Source: an uncultured Latescibacterota bacterium (lineage in GTDB: Bacteria; Latescibacterota; UBA2968). From it: a stretch of DNA of 64,000 nucleotides. Positions 26,014 to 36,107 of this stretch are shown here, piece by piece (positions within the stretch are counted from its first letter, which is position 1; the number at the start of each line of letters is the position of its first letter). The position numbers were made by a program, and so were the translations under genes. Where the stretch lies: NCBI GenBank assembly GCA_951812755.1, contig OX638329.1:2918522-2982521 (forward strand), written 5' to 3'. Under the pieces are notes generated by a model that did no database searches, had not been told where the DNA came from, and saw nothing but the letters and a program-made list of their open reading frames with translations.

Positions 26014-26712
26014 ATGCGGATGTTGAGAGCGATGTTTAGAACACTATGCCTCGTTGGGGCGATTCTGGTTTCGGTTTCTACGGCAGGAGCCTTAGAAGAA
26101 GGCCAGGCGGGGATCGGGTTTTTCGGGAGTGCAAACGTGCCGTTGTTCAAATTTGGCGAGTGGTACTCTGCGTCTCCCAAATTGGGGCTTAGCTACAACT
26201 ATATAGCCTCGTCGAGGATTGTCGCCGAGATTGAGTATCACTATTCTTCGATGCTGGGCGGCGATCTGGATACGAGAGAGTTCACCTGGCCGATTGATAG
26301 CCAGAATTACCGCAGCCCAAATGTCGATCAGGGCGTGACGTTCAACAGCCTGGTCGCCAGCGCCCTGCTCCATTTCAAGGAAGTGGGAAAAGGCACATCG
26401 CCTTATATAATGGGCGGCGTCGGGTTTTTCGGGTTTTCGAATGAGGTGTCGGGGTTGGTTTTTCCCGGGCAGTCGGGAACGTCCCTGGATACCAGCATTC
26501 TAAATCCCGCCTTTAACGATAAGGTGGCGGCACTGACGTTCTCATTTGGAGGTGGGATCAGCATCGTGGGGTCCGAGCAATTTGTGATTGATCTCCGCTT
26601 GCGGTACAATGTGATTATGGGCGAACTCCGTCCCCTGGAGGATTGGGGGCTTGAAAAAGTCTTCCCAATGCAGGCGATAGATCTGGTGGGCGGGATTAAA
26701 TATTACTGGTAA
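26014..26712 (+). CDS. Small outer-membrane beta-barrel protein, cassette B
   Basis: 232 residues from the ATG at 26014 behind AAAGGAGGG. The longer frame from 25966 is not supported by a ribosome site. Signal peptide 1-26 differs from the cassette A protein at one residue, while the mature barrel is diverged but collinear and again ends in KYYW. It is the first gene of cassette B, 22 bp before the TonB receptor gene. Its function is unknown, as for its paralogue. Confidence 0.8.
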   Translation: MRMLRAMFRTLCLVGAILVSVSTAGALEEGQAGIGFFGSANVPLFKFGEWYSASPKLGLSYNYIASSRIVAEIEYHYSSMLGGDLDTREFTWPIDSQNYRSPNVDQGVTFNSLVASALLHFKEVGKGTSPYIMGGVGFFGFSNEVSGLVFPGQSGTSLDTSILNPAFNDKVAALTFSFGGGISIVGSEQFVIDLRLRYNVIMGELRPLEDWGLEKVFPMQAIDLVGGIKYYW

Positions 26713-26734
26713 TTCTTACTAAGGAGGTTCTTCG

Positions 26735-29700
26735 ATGTACAGAAAAGGTCTTGATTTTGTTCTCGTTGTGATTCTTGCTTTTGGTTTTGTCAGCCTGGCC
26801 GAGGCGGCAACAACGGGAAAAATTACTGGTCGTATTGTCGATAAGGCTGGAGAGGCTCTGCCGGGTGCGAACGTGTTGGTGGAAGGGACGACCCGTGGGG
26901 CAACAACTGATGGAGAAGGGTATTATTTTGTTCTGTCCGTTGATCCGGGGGCCTATACGGTGAAGGCGTCGATGGTTGGGTACACAAGTGCAACCAAGTC
27001 CGATGTGCGGGTTGCGTCAGATCTGACGACGACTGTGAATTTCTCGCTCAATGAAGCGGCTTTGGAACTGGGTGAGTTGACCGTGATTGCAGAGCGGCCA
27101 CCGGTGGAGGCAGATGTGACGGAAAGCCGTTATGTGGTGACAGCCGAGGATATTGCGGTGTTGCCCATTGTCCGCGATCTGAATTCTTTTATTGAGCTGG
27201 AGGCGGGGGTCAATACCGACGGCACAAGGCGAATCCGCAATGCCTTTCTGGGCGGCGATGGCGGCGAAGTGGCCGAGTATGTGGTAGATGGTGTACGTCT
27301 GACGCACTCGGACGGGCGGCGTGGAACAGGCAACCGTGGGGGTACGCAGAACTGGAGCGGCGATGTCAATACGTCGGCGATTTCAGAGATCACAGTGTTG
27401 GCCGGCGGGTTGAATGCCGAATACGGCAACACCGGTTCCATCCAGATTGTAACCAAAGATGGCGGTCGAGACTACCACGGGCAGTTTCACTACCGGTACT
27501 CACCTGCGCAACAGAAACACTGGGGCAACAATGCTTACGAGAGCTTCGTGCATCAGGGCCGGCTGAATTACGGCGATTCTGAATGGGCCAATGAAACAGC
27601 CAATGGTCGGAAGGTGCATCAGCGGCCTTCGAGCGATTATACCGATGTGCAAGGGCATTTTTTAGAGGCATCTCTATCGGGACCTATTAATCGGGATTTA
27701 TCGTTCTTTGCCACCACAAAGCACGATGTCCAGGCGAGGGACTTGCCCCGTCCAACTGAGCGCGAGCCTTTTAACGCCGATGTGAGCTATAAAGTGACCT
27801 ATAGCGCCACACCCGATATCAAGCTCCGTGTGGGTGGGCTGTATTCCAGCCGCCAGGGTCGTTATAGAGACAGTTTCAATTCCAGGGCGATTTTTCTTGA
27901 TGAACGCGGACTTCTCGGTGGAGAGTGGAAGGTGACGGACAACATGCTCTATGTGTCCAGCATCCATACCCTATCGGCAAAGACGTTTTACGAGGTGCGG
28001 CTGTCGTATATTGCCAGCAAGCAAGACACGATTGACATTCCAAGTGTGACAATAAATCCATCCCTGGACAATGAAGGGTGGTTTTACACCGATCCCGGGC
28101 AGCAACGAGATCTGCATGCTGGACAGCAGAACAAGCTGGCAATCCGGTTTGATCTGGCCAGTCAGATGACCCGCACGCACTTCCTGAAGGGTGGGTTCAC
28201 GTTTTATCGCTACGACAACTGGAAGACCGAGACGTTCGAAAATGTGGATGGGCGCACCCGGTGGTTGATTTACTGGGGCAAGCGCTATGAGCCAGGCGTG
28301 GGAATCACGCCTACCGAACTCCACGCTTATGTGCAGGACAAGATGGAGTTTGAGGGGCTGATCATCAATGCGGGCTTCCGCTACGAGCGGTATAACGGTG
28401 GTGAGGCACTGCTTTATCCCTACCAGGGAACGCCAATGGCTTACAATTACACGCGTTTCCGAGAGCATGCACAGTACGGGGATATGCAGCCAATGAATTG
28501 GTTCATGCCCCGGATAGGTATTTCGCACCCGATTACGGCCAAGTCGAAGATTCATTTCTTCTACGGGAAGTTCCACACCCGTCCGGATTTCCGCCGGATA
28601 TACCAGCAGAACTGGCAATCTACAGGTCCGCACTCGATCGACCGCAACAACGACGGGGTCATCAGCCCGCAAGAAGAGAACAATGCGCTGGACCGGAACG
28701 ACTCGTTTGGCGCGGGATTTGTGATTGACCAGTTCTACTCTTTGCAGCATTCGCAGGTCTCTACGGCTTTTGAACTGGGCACAGAGTGGAATTTCATCAG
28801 CGATTATTCCTTCCAGGGTACTGCTTATTATCGCATCACCAATGGGTTTTTAAGTGTGAATGGTGCGGTATTCCGCGATCCGCAGCAGGGCGGCAAAGCC
28901 AAGACCCGTTCGCAGGGTCCGAGAGGTCACACCACGACCCGCGGCATTGAGTTGGCATTGAAGAAGGGGTTGAAGCACAACTTCTCATTCAAAGCTGCGC
29001 TCAACTTCGGCTGGGGTGAACGCCTGACCATTGGCGGCACCAAGCGGGGCAATATGGGCGCCAGCATCTATCCGGATGCCTCGTATATTGCCGATCCCAA
29101 CCGGTACTGGGTCAGTCACACGATTGACCCGAATACGGGCGCAGAGATCCCCGCTCCGCCGACCGGTGCCAAGTTGGAGGAATTGAAAGCAAAAGCACAG
29201 GCTGTGGTTGACCAGGGTCTGGCCGGCGAGTTTGGCGTGGGTGCGATGTATGCGACCAACGATGGGAAATTTTATCCTTTGTGGGAGCAGAGCGGGTTGT
29301 CCAGTGAGGAACGGGCAGCACTGCAAGGGCTTTACGCCTTTTCGACGACGGGCTGGAGTGTGGAAGGTGGTCGCAGCGATGCCACGCGGACAAATGGGAG
29401 CCTGGTGCTGGTCTATGCCAGCCCGCCCGATTTTGGTCCCGGCGAGATGTTCTGGGGCAGCAAGCTGTTTGGCGACATTCGGGTGAACATGATCTACCGG
29501 ATCTTCACGGGTCGGATCTTCGATTTCCAGGATCCGAAAACCAGCCTGAACCTGAAGAAAGAAGGCCCCACGATCTCGACGGTAGATTTCAGCTTCCAAA
29601 AAGGGTTTAACATCAAGGGCATCCGCCCGCTGCTTTATTTGGAGATCGAAAATTTGTTCAACTTCAAAGGCTCGCCATCCACGAGTGCAGACTACGTGCG

Positions 29701-29830
29701 GTGGGGATTGCTTGAAGCGCAACCCACTGATCCGTTATTCGTGCAGTTCGGTGGTGACGCAAGTGAGTTGAGCAGATTTACGAGGACCGATCCGCGCCTG
29801 GTATTTGCAGGGGTGCGGTTGACCTGGTAA
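26735..29830 (+). CDS. TonB-dependent receptor with carboxypeptidase-regulatory N-domain, cassette B
   Basis: 1031 residues with AAGGAGG upstream. Signal peptide 1-24; CarboxypepD_reg-like domain about 27-105 (GRIVDKAGEALPGANVLVEG); ELGELTVIAERPP; plug with SIQIVTKDGG; barrel ending in VRLTW. It is collinear with the cassette A receptor, and blocks such as RPPVEADVTESRYVVTAE are unchanged. Extracellular-loop regions differ more, including an insertion after VVDGVRLTHSDGR. This pattern suggests the same machinery adapted to a related but different ligand. Confidence 0.9.
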   Translation: MYRKGLDFVLVVILAFGFVSLAEAATTGKITGRIVDKAGEALPGANVLVEGTTRGATTDGEGYYFVLSVDPGAYTVKASMVGYTSATKSDVRVASDLTTTVNFSLNEAALELGELTVIAERPPVEADVTESRYVVTAEDIAVLPIVRDLNSFIELEAGVNTDGTRRIRNAFLGGDGGEVAEYVVDGVRLTHSDGRRGTGNRGGTQNWSGDVNTSAISEITVLAGGLNAEYGNTGSIQIVTKDGGRDYHGQFHYRYSPAQQKHWGNNAYESFVHQGRLNYGDSEWANETANGRKVHQRPSSDYTDVQGHFLEASLSGPINRDLSFFATTKHDVQARDLPRPTEREPFNADVSYKVTYSATPDIKLRVGGLYSSRQGRYRDSFNSRAIFLDERGLLGGEWKVTDNMLYVSSIHTLSAKTFYEVRLSYIASKQDTIDIPSVTINPSLDNEGWFYTDPGQQRDLHAGQQNKLAIRFDLASQMTRTHFLKGGFTFYRYDNWKTETFENVDGRTRWLIYWGKRYEPGVGITPTELHAYVQDKMEFEGLIINAGFRYERYNGGEALLYPYQGTPMAYNYTRFREHAQYGDMQPMNWFMPRIGISHPITAKSKIHFFYGKFHTRPDFRRIYQQNWQSTGPHSIDRNNDGVISPQEENNALDRNDSFGAGFVIDQFYSLQHSQVSTAFELGTEWNFISDYSFQGTAYYRITNGFLSVNGAVFRDPQQGGKAKTRSQGPRGHTTTRGIELALKKGLKHNFSFKAALNFGWGERLTIGGTKRGNMGASIYPDASYIADPNRYWVSHTIDPNTGAEIPAPPTGAKLEELKAKAQAVVDQGLAGEFGVGAMYATNDGKFYPLWEQSGLSSEERAALQGLYAFSTTGWSVEGGRSDATRTNGSLVLVYASPPDFGPGEMFWGSKLFGDIRVNMIYRIFTGRIFDFQDPKTSLNLKKEGPTISTVDFSFQKGFNIKGIRPLLYLEIENLFNFKGSPSTSADYVRWGLLEAQPTDPLFVQFGGDASELSRFTRTDPRLVFAGVRLTW

Positions 29831-29893
29831 GCAGGCACAGTGCCGCGGTATGGGGTAGTGCCCATACCGCGCAACTTAGATAGAGGATATGAC

Positions 29894-32398
29894 ATGAAAA
29901 TGTATGCGAAATTTTCTCGCACGGCCGGGGCAATCCTTGTGGGAATCTTTGTGATGTCGCTGGCCTGCGAGGTAGCCGCCCAGAATATTCCCAGGCTACC
30001 GTGGCGCAACCTGCGGCGCAGCAAGCTCTGGACGGGGCTGATGAACACAGGCATGCACGGTCCGGATCGAGACGGGAGTCGGCGCGCCAGCATGGAGGGC
30101 GTGGCTTACCCGGGACGGAACCGCTTGCCGGGCAGTTTGTGGGATAGGCGCGGATGGCCGGGGTCCAACCAGTGGGTGCAAAATTATCTGCTGAGAACGG
30201 CCACGGCGCGGAGCCTGGGAACATTTATTATTACCAAGCCCGATCCATCAGAATACACGCCCTCGCGAGGGAACGAACTCGTGGTATCATTTACGAGCCT
30301 GACCACCAGCCCGGACATCACGCCGATGGAGTATCCGGTGAGTACGGAAATTGAAGGGCAATTGGGCGTGGGGATGGACCCACAGCACCCGCTCAAGGGG
30401 ATACCGATAGGGGAAGCCAAGAACTGGTATCCGGGACAGCCGCATCCTGGTTCGGAAAATATCGTGGAAATTCTCAACTGGGATTTCCACACGTATATGA
30501 AGCCAGAGCACAAGCGGTTTGGAGAACTGGTGGCGATTGCCAAGTGGACGACGGAGGCCGGAATCCAGGGCACTAAGAAGATATACCAGTGGACGTTTCG
30601 GGACTGGGATGACTTCATTATTGTCGAGAATGTGTTTGAAAACACGGGAGACACCGATGGCGATGGTGTGGCCGATCTCAACGGAGGTGCCGGGCTAAAT
30701 CTCAAGGATGTTTATTTTGCTTTTTACAACTATTTTTGGCCCACAGAAGGTGGGACGGCCAACCGCGACCGCGTAGATAGAGCGCGGGGCTATTACTACT
30801 GGCTGTTGCGTCGATCCGAAACGGAAAACTACAATGTGATCCAGGACGATGTGTACCGCTACACCGAAGCGGCCAATTATGGAACGGCCGATCCGAACCA
30901 CGCGGATGTGGCAGACGCAGTGGGCATGAAGATGAGTTATGCGTTTGACTGGGACTCTCCGCTGACAGCGCACGACGATGCGGGCGATCCCCACCAGCCC
31001 GAAAACCAGTGCTGCTGGGGGCGGTTGAATTTCCAGGAGCGCGGAGAACTCCTGGCCGGGCAGTACGTTGGGGCAATCCCGATTGACTATACGCCGCCTT
31101 TTGTGAACGACGACTACGCAAATTACATAGCTCCAAAGGTGGCAGAGCAGCCTTTTGCCGTGCCGTGGTTCACCCACAAGGAGGAACCGGACATCAACCG
31201 GCACAGCACCGATGAGATCGGTATTGCGCTGGTGTCGGTGGCTAAGCCGGGCGAGCGGGTGAGTACGTACAATATCGCCGGACGTACGGGCTGGCCGGAC
31301 AATCCGACTGCACCTTTGCCGGTGCAGGACAATCCCACGCGACGGGGCGAGACTCCGGAGCAACCCATGTCGCCCAACTGGCATGCGTTTTCCCACACTT
31401 ATGGTCCCTATGATATGCAAAGAGGAGACCGCGTGAAGATCGTGATGGCTTTTACAGCGTCAATGCCGGTGGAGGAAAATATGTGGGGTTGGCAGAGAAA
31501 TATTCCGCAGAATCAGGCCGATTTGCACACGGATAAGGCCATGCGGAATTTGATGAAGCACGCGCAGCACGCGCAGGCGATGTACGAACTGGGTGGCGAT
31601 GTGCCGCTACCACCGCCGGATCTTCATACCTGGATCGAGAATACACCGGCAGCTACGGCCAAAATTAGCTGGCAGAGCATCGACGATCTGGAAGATCCCG
31701 ATTATGCGGGTACTGCTGAGGCGAAGGATATCGCTGGCTATCGGGTTTACCGCAGCGATTTTTACTTCGACAACTGGCAACTCCTGAAGGATATCAAGGT
31801 CGGAGATGCGACGCACAAAGAAGGTGATCGGTATTCTTATACCGACGATACATCTCTGGCTGGATTTGCCTACTATTATGCGGTGACGGCTTATGACACC
31901 GGTCACAGTTCCTGGACCAGCCACGACGGCACCAGGACACTGTCCGATTTGCCGCCGGCTGTCCAGCAGTCGGTGCAAAGCGGGTTGGAGAGCGGGTTGG
32001 CTTCTCCCGAGCAATTTTTCCGTTACTCATGGATACCAACGAGTCCGGCAGTGGCCGCTTATGCAGAGGCCAATCGCCTGGAAGCAAAGGTGTCGGTGGT
32101 GCCCAATCCCTTTTTGGCCGATGGTTCTCACGCTTATGAGGGATCGGATAAAATTCGGTTCGTGAATTTGCCGTCCAAGTGCAATGTGAAGATTTTCTCG
32201 GTTTCCGGAGATCTGATGTCGGAGTTTGACCACGATAATCCGACGGTTGGAGAAGCGGAATATATCCAGCTCACCAAGGCGGTGACAGGACAGGTTCCGG
32301 CCGGGGTCTATTTCTTCGTGGTGAAGTCCCTGACGCCAGAAAGCAATGGAAAGATCCAGCGCGGGACATTTGTGGTGGTCGGGGGATCTGTCAGGTAA
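29894..32398 (+). CDS. Large exported protein with FN3 and C-terminal sorting-like domain, cassette B
   Basis: 834 residues from the ATG at 29894, preceded by AGAGGAT. This start gives a signal peptide ending VAAQ; the longer frame from 29840 would not. The order is the same as in the cassette A protein: unknown N-terminal ~570 residues with DTDGDGVADLNGG, FN3-like domain (GYRVYRSDF, YYYAVTAYD), and a C-terminal domain with VVPNPFLAD, NVKIFSVSGD, VPAGVYFFVV and RGTFVVVGG. An extra loop appears in the FN3 region relative to A. Surface export is likely. The enzymatic or binding role is unknown. Confidence 0.65.
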   Translation: MKMYAKFSRTAGAILVGIFVMSLACEVAAQNIPRLPWRNLRRSKLWTGLMNTGMHGPDRDGSRRASMEGVAYPGRNRLPGSLWDRRGWPGSNQWVQNYLLRTATARSLGTFIITKPDPSEYTPSRGNELVVSFTSLTTSPDITPMEYPVSTEIEGQLGVGMDPQHPLKGIPIGEAKNWYPGQPHPGSENIVEILNWDFHTYMKPEHKRFGELVAIAKWTTEAGIQGTKKIYQWTFRDWDDFIIVENVFENTGDTDGDGVADLNGGAGLNLKDVYFAFYNYFWPTEGGTANRDRVDRARGYYYWLLRRSETENYNVIQDDVYRYTEAANYGTADPNHADVADAVGMKMSYAFDWDSPLTAHDDAGDPHQPENQCCWGRLNFQERGELLAGQYVGAIPIDYTPPFVNDDYANYIAPKVAEQPFAVPWFTHKEEPDINRHSTDEIGIALVSVAKPGERVSTYNIAGRTGWPDNPTAPLPVQDNPTRRGETPEQPMSPNWHAFSHTYGPYDMQRGDRVKIVMAFTASMPVEENMWGWQRNIPQNQADLHTDKAMRNLMKHAQHAQAMYELGGDVPLPPPDLHTWIENTPAATAKISWQSIDDLEDPDYAGTAEAKDIAGYRVYRSDFYFDNWQLLKDIKVGDATHKEGDRYSYTDDTSLAGFAYYYAVTAYDTGHSSWTSHDGTRTLSDLPPAVQQSVQSGLESGLASPEQFFRYSWIPTSPAVAAYAEANRLEAKVSVVPNPFLADGSHAYEGSDKIRFVNLPSKCNVKIFSVSGDLMSEFDHDNPTVGEAEYIQLTKAVTGQVPAGVYFFVVKSLTPESNGKIQRGTFVVVGGSVR

Positions 32399-32450
32399 TC
32401 GGCGGGCGGTAGGTCTATGCCTATCGCCCCTCTGAATAAGGAGTGCAAGT

Positions 32451-33392
32451 ATGTATAAAAAAGTTTTTGTCATCTGCATGCTCGCCACGACACTGATGGC
32501 CGTTCCAGCAGATGCAGGTGGGCTTATCAAGCGGCCGGACTTGACAATCTTCTCACCTCTTGCGGTGGCGCAAAGCCCTCGAGCTGTGGCAATGGGGAGT
32601 GCTTATGCAACTATCGCAGACGATGTCAATGCCGTGTGGTGGAATCCAGCCGGGATGACAGGCGTGGAGAAAGTGGAAGTGTCGCTGAGCCATTCGATGT
32701 GGTTCGTAAATTCTAAATTTAACACCGGGGCTATAGCTTATACAAGCGGTGTGCATACCATTGGGGTCAGCATCCTGACCTGGAAACCAGAGGATGTGGA
32801 AGAGACCACGATTTTACAGCCGGGGGGCACGGGGCGAATCCTTAGCCTGGGCACATCGGCTTTTAGTCTCATTTATAGCCGCAAGTTCACGGACAAGTTG
32901 TCCTTTGGCGTGCGATTTATGTTGGCTCGCGAGGACCTTGATCTGACCAACCACACGACTTTTAATGTGGATTTTGGTACCAAGTTCTACACCGGGCTTG
33001 GCAGCCTGAGGCTTTCAATGGCATTGCGGAACTTCGGAAAGGACACCGAGGTGTTGCGGCGGCAGTTCCAGCAACCCCTGTCGTTCAATCTGGGAACCGC
33101 TGCTGAGGTCTATGGGCAGCAAGGCGATCCGTTTTATATTACCGGGGCGTTTGAGATGAACTTCCTGATCAACTGGGAAGAGCGCTACCATGTGGGCGGT
33201 GAAGCCTGGCTGGGCAATATGCTGGCGTTGCGGGCGGGGTATATGTTCCGCTACGATTCCTTCGGGGTTACAGCAGGTGCAGGCGTGAAGTTGCCTCTGG
33301 TCGGAACAAATATCACGGCGGATGTGGCGTGGCAGCAGTCCGACCACGGTCTGGAAGCACCCTTGCGGTTTGGGGTGGGTTTTGCATTTTAG
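32451..33392 (+). CDS. PorV/PorQ-like outer-membrane barrel, cassette B
   Basis: 313 residues, signal peptide 1-22, AAGGAGTG upstream. The N-terminal motif SPRAVAMGSAYATIADDVNA, then VWWNPAGM, matches the PorV/PorQ family. The barrel ends in GFAF. It is collinear with the cassette A protein at 19328 and follows the exported protein directly, as there. Confidence 0.83.
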   Translation: MYKKVFVICMLATTLMAVPADAGGLIKRPDLTIFSPLAVAQSPRAVAMGSAYATIADDVNAVWWNPAGMTGVEKVEVSLSHSMWFVNSKFNTGAIAYTSGVHTIGVSILTWKPEDVEETTILQPGGTGRILSLGTSAFSLIYSRKFTDKLSFGVRFMLAREDLDLTNHTTFNVDFGTKFYTGLGSLRLSMALRNFGKDTEVLRRQFQQPLSFNLGTAAEVYGQQGDPFYITGAFEMNFLINWEERYHVGGEAWLGNMLALRAGYMFRYDSFGVTAGAGVKLPLVGTNITADVAWQQSDHGLEAPLRFGVGFAF

Positions 33393-33411
33393 TCCGTTGT
33401 GTTGAGCATGT

Positions 33412-33446
33412 AAAAAGGCGACCGAGTTTTTCGGTCGCCTTTTTTT
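33412..33446. terminator. Intrinsic terminator between cassette B and GWxTD gene
   Basis: AAAAAGGCGACCGA pairs with TCGGTCGCCTTTTT around a short T loop, with T-runs on both strands. It serves the convergent genes ending at 33392 and 33462. Confidence 0.87.
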
Positions 33447-33461
33447 GATTTTGCTATCTCT

Positions 33462-35930
33462 CTATTTTTTATATCTGAACTGAATCTCTTTGGCGGCTTT
33501 TTGTCCGTTGTTGAGGTCTTCGACTGTGACGGTGAGGCGATTGTAACCGGCTTTGACTTTTTTCAGGCTGAGTTCAAAATACCCTGCGATAGATTGTTCG
33601 TTGCCTGTCTGGTCGAAGCTGACTTTGACCTGGGTTTTGTCCGTTCGCTGAAATATCTTAGCAAGCGCACCAACGCTGCTGCGAACCAGATTGAAGGGAC
33701 GTATTGGATCTTCCACGGCAATGGTATAAGTGACGCGGTAGCGGGTTTGTCCAAATTCGTTTCGGGTGAGGTTGTAGAGTTCGTAATAGGCATACGCACT
33801 CTGGTCCCTCTGGTAGGCGCGAGAGATCATAGGCACGACCCATACGTCGCCTTTGCGGAATTTTTCGTCGCCCGGGTTTTCCGAGATATTCCAGCTTAGC
33901 TGGATGTCGCTGAGTTGCAAGGCGTTGGACTCGTAAGGCTCAACGTGTACTTGATGGCGATAAATACCCTTGCGTTCGGCTGCGCGGTCATTGACCTGTA
34001 CCGTGAGCAGGTAGTTCCCGGGGGGCACGTCTATCGGGATGAGGGTGGGGATGAAGGAGCCTTCGGGCCACCTGCGGTGACCGATAGACCGGTAAAAAAT
34101 GGCGTCTTGCGCGCGGTAAACGTTGGTGTAGGAGGTGTCGGATAGGATGACGGCACAATCGGCGATAATTGTGGAGGTGTCGCCCGAAGCAAAGGTGCCC
34201 ATTTCTACGGGATCGATGCCGTAGTAGATCTCCAGACGGGTGGTGCCATCTGACCCGCGAAAGTCTGCAAAGTCATAGTGAAAGCCAAGCCCTGACATGG
34301 GGCCACCGGGCGTGTAAAAGTCGGGGACTTCGCTAACCGTACGATTGGCGATGGCCTCGGGGGCGTAATACGCGAGGAGGGAATACCGGTGAAGGCCAAT
34401 GGTGGTTTCTTCGTGGGGAAAGTCGGGGAGTGGTGCGTAGTTGTAAACGCCGCTGCCCAACTCGTTGGTAAAGGTAATTTCGATGCCTTCTCCGATGTGG
34501 GTATAGACCCAGGTTTCCCAGGGCACAATGGTCATGTCGCCTCGTGAGGTGACGGGCAGGAAGTGGTGCTGGTTTTCTGGGCGCATCTGCCGCCGCTGGT
34601 ATTCGTCGAGGGCAAGCTGCCCAATTTCTCCGACCTCACCGCTTGCCTCTCCATCTGCACCAAGGGCTTCTGTGAGGACGAATTCGTTTTGATCGCCTTC
34701 AATTGTGCCGGGGGGGACGAGAATATTGCCGCCTTCATCAGTGCGTGCGAGGGCTGCGGGATCGAGTTCGCCCACAAAAGATTGGTTGGAACGGATGGGA
34801 TAGACCGGTCCGGTAAAGACCTCGTCCATCGCTTCGGGACCATAGAGGGCCAGGGCGAGACGTTCTTTGACCTGTTCTACGGCGGGCATGATTTCGGGAT
34901 TGGCCCTGCCAGAACGCGCGCGGTAGTCGGGGTCGCCGTAGCGGATATAGATGTCTCCCCGCGCATCCCATGGCGTTTTGGCTTCGGCGAAGTGGTTTCG
35001 CGCATACCACACCCGGCGGTAGTGCTCGATAAGGCGTTCGTTGACTTCGGTGAGCAAATCGAAATCGCGCTTGGCCCAGAATTGTTCGAGAAAAGCGGGG
35101 CGCTCGGCTTCGGGGGTTGCTTTGTAGATTTTGATTTCTTCTTTGGTTCCCACTCTGGCAATGTCGTCGTAGTAGGCCCGTTCTGTTTCAGGCAGAGTAG
35201 CGATGAATTGCTCAAAGATATTGAGTGCTTTTTCCGGCTCTCCCTTATCGAAGAGGATTTGCGCGGCGATGGGGAGGAAGCGAGCATTTTCGAGGTGGTA
35301 TTCGAGGTTTTTGAGGATGGATTCGTTCAGGATCATCTGGCTGTCGCGCTGACGGCCCTGGGCGTTGCGGCGCAGTTCAATATAGGAAGTGCCCAGGAGG
35401 TAGGCGATTTCGGGATTGTCGGGCTGGTGTGTCAATGCCTGTGCAAAAGCCCGCGAGGCAGCGGTGTGGTTCTCATTCAGGCGGATGTAAGCGCGACCGA
35501 GGAGGATGTAGGCGGGCGCGTAGGTGGGGTCGAGTCGGGTGGCACGCCGGGCCGCGCTGACAGCTTTGCGGGCATGGTAAACTGCCATGATACCACCAGA
35601 GGCTTTTTTGTAGTGGATCTCTGCAATGCCGGTCTGGGCTTCTGGCGAGGCATCATTGAGTTTGAGGGCTTCTTTGAATGCCTTCATCGCGTGGTCCAGA
35701 TACCCCACGTTGGTGTATATGCGGGCAACGGCGAGGTAGGTCTGGATGTTATCGGGATTTTGTTTGATGGCTGCTGTGAGTGCTTTGATGGCCTGGTCTT
35801 TTTTATTGGCTTCAAAGGCAGCCTGTCCCTGGGCAATGAGAGAGTCAATCTGGGCTTCCTGAGCGGCAAGCGGTGCAGAGAGCAAGAAACAGAGCAGGGC
35901 GGGTGCAACACATTTGAGGGTTGTGTTCAT
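33462..35930 (-). CDS. TPR and GWxTD-domain protein, paralogue B
   Basis: 822 residues from the ATG at 35930. An in-frame ATG at 35945 would add five residues, but AAGG sits correctly for the inner start. Signal peptide 1-23 (ends PLAAQ), TPR repeats about 25-200, and a GWxTD-type domain with EQFWAKRDFDLLTEVNER, HYRRVWYARNHF and DIYIRYGDPDYR. As in paralogue A, the GWxTD string is changed to TPWDARGD. It is convergent with cassette B, matching the arrangement of cassette A. Confidence 0.82.
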   Translation of the reverse strand: MNTTLKCVAPALLCFLLSAPLAAQEAQIDSLIAQGQAAFEANKKDQAIKALTAAIKQNPDNIQTYLAVARIYTNVGYLDHAMKAFKEALKLNDASPEAQTGIAEIHYKKASGGIMAVYHARKAVSAARRATRLDPTYAPAYILLGRAYIRLNENHTAASRAFAQALTHQPDNPEIAYLLGTSYIELRRNAQGRQRDSQMILNESILKNLEYHLENARFLPIAAQILFDKGEPEKALNIFEQFIATLPETERAYYDDIARVGTKEEIKIYKATPEAERPAFLEQFWAKRDFDLLTEVNERLIEHYRRVWYARNHFAEAKTPWDARGDIYIRYGDPDYRARSGRANPEIMPAVEQVKERLALALYGPEAMDEVFTGPVYPIRSNQSFVGELDPAALARTDEGGNILVPPGTIEGDQNEFVLTEALGADGEASGEVGEIGQLALDEYQRRQMRPENQHHFLPVTSRGDMTIVPWETWVYTHIGEGIEITFTNELGSGVYNYAPLPDFPHEETTIGLHRYSLLAYYAPEAIANRTVSEVPDFYTPGGPMSGLGFHYDFADFRGSDGTTRLEIYYGIDPVEMGTFASGDTSTIIADCAVILSDTSYTNVYRAQDAIFYRSIGHRRWPEGSFIPTLIPIDVPPGNYLLTVQVNDRAAERKGIYRHQVHVEPYESNALQLSDIQLSWNISENPGDEKFRKGDVWVVPMISRAYQRDQSAYAYYELYNLTRNEFGQTRYRVTYTIAVEDPIRPFNLVRSSVGALAKIFQRTDKTQVKVSFDQTGNEQSIAGYFELSLKKVKAGYNRLTVTVEDLNNGQKAAKEIQFRYKK

Positions 35931-36107
35931 CGAGAGGCCTTTCACAATAAATGCTAAAGTTTTGAGAATGAGAGCTATTAGAAATATAGACTATTGGCTT
36001 GTCTCACACAAGGTATAGCTCGTGGTATTTGGCTTGAATTTCGGATTGAGAGGCGATAAACTTATATAAGGAATCGGTCCATACAATTTCCGCTTAAGGG
36101 AGGAGCT

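Noticed and set aside
34563..35957. 464-residue open frame on the plus strand
   Set aside because: Antisense to GWxTD paralogue B and rich in Cys, Phe and Gly, as expected of a shadow frame.
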